Assembly: GCA_945290265.1 (NCBI GenBank)
Contig: CALYQW010000015.1
Coordinates: 1-64,000 of the forward strand
DNA length: 64,000 nucleotides
DNA from: an uncultured Erwinia sp.
GTDB taxonomy: Bacteria; Pseudomonadota; Gammaproteobacteria; Enterobacterales; Enterobacteriaceae
Direction: 5' to 3'
Part shown: one piece after another, positions 62,752 through 64,000 of the stretch
Position numbering within the stretch: position 1 is the stretch's first letter
Layout of the letters: each line of letters starts with the position of its first letter
Translations under genes and position numbers: made by a program
Notes under the pieces: model-generated
The model's database searches: none
Told to the model about the DNA's origin: nothing
The model's input: the letters and a program-made list of their open reading frames with translations, nothing else

Positions 62752-63911
62752 CTAGTACACCCGTACCAAATAAATAACAGAAATCCCGGTTATTTGCTTA
62801 ACCAAATGCTGCGCCATTCCATTTACCAGCATGATTCTGGCAATACGTGACGCTTCTTTCTTACGCCACTCGCCCTCACTTAAATAACTCTTTTAATACC
62901 CTTATTGATATCTTGTTTAATACCCTTATTTATACCTTTTTTAATGCCCGCTTCGATACCCGTTTTTAACCCAATATTTCTCGTTTTCTGCTCAAGATGC
63001 TGTGCCAGTGTCATTAGCCTCTCCTTAAATTTCGGTAATCGCTTTACCAGGAGATGCAGAAATATTTCTGCATCTGCGTTTTTTACCACCTGAATAACGT
63101 AGCTTACCAACGAAGTCAGCTGCTGTGCTGTCATGGATTTATTTAAAATCAGGGTAACCAGTCTGTCCGGCAGGCTGATAATAACTCGATGATAAATATG
63201 TTTTTGCACCAACGTCAACGCTGCCATACTGCGATGCGTCATTAAATCATCGACGGCAATAACCATAATATCCAACAGAAAAAATGCCCGGTTAACTATT
63301 TTTTCTGCGAGCACAGATCTTTCAAACTGTCTTTCCCAGCTAAGAGCCTATCCCATTAGGCTATTTTATTTGCCATTTTGGTCCTGGGCAGTACTCACAA
63401 TCCTCACGTACTGCGTGTACGCTGCGGTTCCTGCGCGCTGTCCGTGTTCAAACTCACTTCAACAATGACGCCTAATGGGCCAGGCTCTGACAGAACAGGG
63501 ATACGATTTACGTTTTCCTGCATAAAACAGAACCGGAATAACCACCGGAAGTTTTTTATATCCGGCATCCAGATGTCGCTGTATTGCGGCCAACGCATAG
63601 CGCAATATTCGGAATGGCATATATTTATCCGCTGAAGACTGATGTTCAATCAATACACAGATATCACTTTTACCGTTGCGCGTTTTCAGGCTGTAATGTA
63701 CATCGCTAAAGCAGGCGCGCAGATCGTTTGCGATGAAACTTTCTGACTCCAGCTTCAGAGTTGATAAATCACACTCTGCCAGAACCTCTGGCGGCAGGTG
63801 CAATTGCATAAAATCTCTGATTACCGCTGGCTGCGCTAAAAACCACTTAAACACCCGATCGTGTGGCGTCCGGATAACTTTTTTAATCCCGCGTACACTC
63901 CCTGAGCACAT
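62752..63911 (-). pseudogene. Rpn family nuclease gene, split by a repeat insertion and a frameshift
   Basis: Paralogue of the rpn gene at 12-13 kb. The 5' part (63911 to about 63488; MCSGSVRGIKKVIRTPHD...VIPVLFYAGKRKSYPCS) carries the nuclease core and runs directly into repeat copy C. Past the repeat, homology resumes at SWERQFERSVLAEKIV (about 63338) and continues through MAALTLVQKHIY and the GIKKGINKGIK tail to a premature stop at 62880. A frameshift near 62886 restores LSEGEWRKKEASRIARIMLVNGM down to a stop at 62752. So the gene has at least two lesions. An internal ATG (63014) with AAGGAG remains intact. Confidence 0.85.
63344..63487. repeat. Dispersed repeat with terminal inverted repeats, copy C, inside rpn
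   Basis: 144 bp, GAGCCTATCCCATTAGG to CCTAATGGGCCAGGCTC, inverted relative to copy A and nearly identical to it in the interior. It interrupts the rpn reading frame between the residues KSYPCS and SWERQF. Because the two halves of the gene still align with the intact paralogue, this copy shows the element can move. Confidence 0.85.
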
Positions 63912-64000
63912 CCTTTTCCCCTTCTTTGATTTACTGCGTGCAGCGTAATTCTGTCAACTGCGCTGTTGCGCCAGTCGTTGCCTGTACTCTGGCAGTCAGT

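Noticed and set aside
63912-64000. Gene before the broken rpn
   Set aside because: Only 89 bases remain before the window edge; a good RBS for rpn (GGGGAAAAGG) is visible but no other coding signal.

Overview
The window reads as chromosome of an enterobacterium, most likely Erwiniaceae (Erwinia/Pantoea-like). Nearly every protein is a close homologue of an E. coli protein, and the order follows the E. coli rpoS-to-recC segment: rpoS-nlpD-pcm-surE-truD-ispF-ispD-ftsB-ygbE-cysCND, then cysHIJ-queD-queE-eno-pyrG-mazG-relA-rlmD-barA, yqcA-truC-yqcC-csrB-syd-queF-ppnN-xni, rlmM-ygdD-gcvA/gcvB-ygdI-csdA-csdE-tcdA-mltA-tRNA-fMet x3-amiC-argA-recD-recB-ptrA-recC. Differences from E. coli include cysG fused to the front of cysDNC, a glycerate kinase next to barA, no CRISPR-cas between the cys operons, and loss of the sdaCB block. 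The genus is an inference from these features; nothing in the window names it.

Layout. 1-7.2 kb: stress sigma factor RpoS and its upstream genes, then the isoprenoid/division cluster ftsB-ispD-ispF-truD. A terminator and a new promoter separate truD from surE. 7.3-17.7 kb: the whole sulfate-to-sulfide pathway, cysG-cysD-cysN-cysC and cysJ-cysI-cysH, split by an Rpn-family nuclease gene and a hairpin-rich intergenic element. 18-20.8 kb: queD and queE, then an AT-rich accessory patch with a broken DUF4225 gene, a small membrane ORF and a winged-helix remnant. 20.8-28.5 kb: eno-pyrG and mazG-relA-rlmD. 28.5-39.3 kb: barA, glycerate kinase, yqcA-truC-yqcC, two tandem CsrB-type sRNA genes, syd, queF, ppnN, xni. 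39.4-47 kb: rlmM-ygdD-gcvA, GcvB sRNA, ygdI, the csdA-csdE/tcdA t6A-hydantoin genes, mltA and three identical initiator tRNA genes. 47-62.4 kb: amiC, a HigBA toxin-antitoxin pair, argA with tandem ARG boxes, and the recombination operon recC-ptrA-recB-recD. 62.4-64 kb: a second Rpn-family gene broken by a short mobile repeat and a frameshift.

How the genes connect. BarA (28.8 kb) is the sensor that, through UvrY, drives CsrB transcription; its target is present here as two head-to-tail genes 3-6 kb away, each with its own promoter and terminator. RelA, RpoS and GcvB add three more global regulators. NlpD and AmiC, partners in septal peptidoglycan splitting, are both present, as are FtsB and MltA. 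QueD, QueE and QueF cover three steps of queuosine precursor synthesis.

Most notable items: the tandem csrB genes; a dispersed repeat of about 143 bp with terminal inverted repeats (three copies, one splitting an rpn gene); two rpn paralogues that both carry a Shine-Dalgarno and ATG at the same internal codon, as expected for an intragenic antitoxin; and a hairpin-rich intergenic element with AGGA/GGA loops resembling CsrA sites.
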